DNA from: Artemisia argyi
Lineage: Eukaryota > Streptophyta > Magnoliopsida > Asterales > Asteraceae
Assembly (NCBI GenBank): GCA_030686995.1
Contig: JARVZY010002408.1
Location: forward strand, 124,001-188,000
DNA length: 64,000 nucleotides
Direction of reading: 5' to 3'
Shown: piece after piece, positions 63,949 to 64,000 of the stretch
How the letters are laid out: every line of letters begins with the position of its first letter
Position numbering within the stretch: position 1 is the first letter of the stretch
Notes under the pieces: generated by a model
What the model was told of the DNA's origin: nothing
Seen by the model: the letters and a program-made list of their open reading frames with translations, nothing else
Database searches by the model: none
Made by a program: the position numbers and the translations under genes

Positions 63949-64000
63949 GTCTTCATCTACTTAAGACATGTTCATTAGCCATGTTGAAATGTCAAGTAGC

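Overview
This is plant nuclear DNA and looks non-coding for most of its length. It has AT-rich intergenic sequence, spliced genes, long (AT)n and poly-A runs, and nearly every plant transposon class. Zinc-knuckle-like repeats and a downstream acidic motif in a retrotransposon relic at 5.9-7.4 kb resemble proteins I associate with daisy-family (Asteraceae, tribe Anthemideae) genomes. That placement rests on recollection and is tentative.

Layout. 1-3110 and 12223-16163 are one tandem array of a ~41-bp satellite, split by a 9.1-kb LTR retrotransposon (3111-12222, ATATG target duplication, tRNA-Asp-type primer site, no pol). 16.2-17.9 kb holds a hAT-type MITE and microsatellites. 18.2-27.4 kb is a run of broken gene pieces that keep introns: a WDR11-like WD40 gene (+), the last two exons of a chloroplast-type fructose-1,6-bisphosphatase (-), an eIF3 subunit c piece (-) and a possible U11/U12-48K-like piece (-). 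A short Helitron (27637-27875) and an old LTR remnant follow. 29.05-38.55 kb is a foldback element with minisatellite arms, into which a 7.6-kb LTR element with almost identical 3.1-kb LTRs inserted (GTTTT target duplication).

Two genes look intact, both on the minus strand. One is a six-exon FAD-dependent monooxygenase (39159-41365, 409 aa). The other is a seven-exon Alba-domain protein with an RGG-rich tail (47775-50784, 305 aa). Between them lie a 1150-bp solo LTR (43621-44770) sitting in a decayed gene, and two back-to-back TAA-flanked Harbinger/Tourist-like elements (45488-46336, 46340-46667).

From 52 kb onward the window is transposon debris: an inverted-repeat element, at least four related Helitrons whose ends abut (AT)n tracts, two hAT MITEs with perfect 8-bp target duplications, and a 1.66-kb element with ~160-bp inverted ends. 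Nothing suggests an operon or pathway: the two intact genes are unrelated. The points of most interest are mobile-element structure, nesting, LTR promoter content and the gene-fragment cluster. All boundaries were read by eye from terminal motifs, target duplications and splice sites.
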